From Atopobiaceae bacterium (lineage in GTDB: Bacteria; Actinomycetota; Coriobacteriia; Coriobacteriales; Atopobiaceae), in contig JABZIF010000075.1 in assembly GCA_015258485.1 (NCBI GenBank), forward strand, positions 1 to 5,133: a stretch of 5,133 nucleotides of DNA, in the 5' to 3' direction. Position 1 is the stretch's first letter. Every line of letters begins with the position of its first letter. The translations under genes and the position numbers were made by a program. Below, in pieces: positions 4,355 through 5,133 of this stretch. The notes under the pieces are model-generated. The model saw only the letters and a list, made by a program, of their open reading frames with translations. It was not told the DNA's origin and did not search any database.

Positions 4355-5133
4355 TTAAGCTCCACAAGTAACACTTTCTACAGCGTCAGCAACAAGAGAT
4401 GCCGCACGTCGCTGATCAAGTGCTGCCGCAGCTACAGCAAGTTTTTTGCGCTCGGAGGGTTTATCGATAAGTTCAAAGAGGGCTGACGAGAAATGCTCTG
4501 TTCCCACCTGATCATCTGGAATCAATAGTGCAGCACCAGCATCAGAAAGTAGATGCGCATTAGTAGTCTGGTGATCTGCTGTTGCAAACGGATAGGGAAT
4601 CAAAATACTAGGCAACTCAAGCGCAGCAATCTCTGCCACCGAAGAAGCTCCTGAGCGAGAAACCACTACATCTGCGGCCGCAAGAACAGCTCCCATATTA
4701 GAGATGTATGGCTTAATCTCCCAACGAGAAGTTTCCTTTGCAGATAAAGACATGCGTGAAATTACCTCTTCATAAAGTTCTTTACCTGTTGACTGAATGA
4801 TATGCAATTCTTGCCGTGCAAGTAATTCTTCTTTAAGAGCCACAAATGTCTCGTTAATACTGCGAGCACCAAGGCTACCACCAAAAACAACCAATAAAGT
4901 TTGGTCATCATGAATACCAAGCTCTTGTCGAGAAGCAGTTCTATCTGCTGATAAAACACTTTTTCGTACAGGATTTCCCGTAACAATAATGTTTTGAGGA
5001 TTGGATACGTGATTTTCAAAAGCCTTCTGGGCACCTGGAAATGCTACACAAACTTTTGCAGCGTTTTTAGCAGAAACTCTGTTTGCCAAACCCGTTACTG
5101 AATTCTGTTCATGAATCAAATAAGGAATATGCA
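4355..5133 (-). CDS. murG: Lipid II synthase MurG, C-terminal part (5' end beyond window)
   Basis: Membrane-associated GT28-family (GT-B fold) glycosyltransferase that moves GlcNAc from UDP-GlcNAc to lipid I, making lipid II on the inner face of the membrane. The frame enters from the window edge and gives 258 residues; about 100 N-terminal residues, including the first glycine-rich loop, lie outside. Fragment motifs: HIPYLIHEQNSVTGLANR (1-18), VTGNPVR (50-56), the second-domain loop VFGGSLGARSIN (82-93), then SRSGASSVAEIAALELPSIL (158-177) and ATADHQTTNA (183-192), the UDP-GlcNAc-binding region with the conserved Glu167 and Gln188. The TTG at 5119-5117 encodes the Leu of YLIHEQN and is not a start. 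Conserved residues look intact. The stop is TAA at 4357-4355, and murC follows after 77 bases in the same direction, as in typical dcw clusters. Confidence 0.97.
   Translation of the reverse strand, partial: HIPYLIHEQNSVTGLANRVSAKNAAKVCVAFPGAQKAFENHVSNPQNIIVTGNPVRKSVLSADRTASRQELGIHDDQTLLVVFGGSLGARSINETFVALKEELLARQELHIIQSTGKELYEEVISRMSLSAKETSRWEIKPYISNMGAVLAAADVVVSRSGASSVAEIAALELPSILIPYPFATADHQTTNAHLLSDAGAALLIPDDQVGTEHFSSALFELIDKPSERKKLAVAAAALDQRRAASLVADAVESVTCGA

Noticed and set aside
4762..5034. Minus-strand frame of 90 codons overlapping murG
   Set aside because: It is out of frame with the well-conserved MurG sequence, which accounts for this DNA fully.

Overview
The window is a five-gene segment of a bacterial division and cell wall (dcw) cluster. 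Every gene is on the minus strand, so transcription runs from right to left: murG (5' end outside the window), murC, murB, ftsQ, then ftsZ (3' end outside the window). The gene order, the absence of ftsA and ddl between ftsQ and ftsZ, and an FtsZ tubulin signature reading GEGGGTGTG (Glu where most bacteria have Met or Leu) point to an actinobacterium. The moderately AT-rich sequence (a by-eye estimate) and the presence of murB between murC and ftsQ would suit the Coriobacteriia (Atopobium/Olsenella-like). That placement is inference; no taxonomic marker was searched.

Layout from high to low coordinates: 4355-5133 murG, C-terminal 258 residues. 4278-4354 short gap with one small hairpin and no clear terminator or promoter. 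2862-4277 murC. 1939-2853 murB, which starts at GTG eight bases after the murC stop. 879-1931 ftsQ, which starts at ATG seven bases after the murB stop. 645-878 ftsQ-ftsZ intergenic region. 1-644 ftsZ, first 214 residues, cut at the T7 loop.

MurG makes lipid II, while MurB and MurC perform early cytoplasmic steps (UDP-MurNAc formation and L-Ala addition). FtsQ is the bitopic divisome scaffold and FtsZ the ring polymer, so the cluster couples precursor supply to septation.

The least explained part is 645-878. It holds an AT-rich upstream half with a 37-codon hydrophobic ORF on the coding strand (759-872), a weak promoter-like element, a 14-bp dyad and a pair of 7-bp direct repeats. A GC-richer downstream half has several hairpins leading into a very strong ftsZ ribosome binding site. 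The 37-codon ORF begins six bases after the ftsQ stop, with the same 'TAGG' stop/Shine-Dalgarno arrangement seen at the murC-murB and murB-ftsQ junctions. It is the best candidate here for something undescribed, although T-rich sequence could produce such an ORF by chance. Nothing else in the window looks mobile, foreign or like a defence system.
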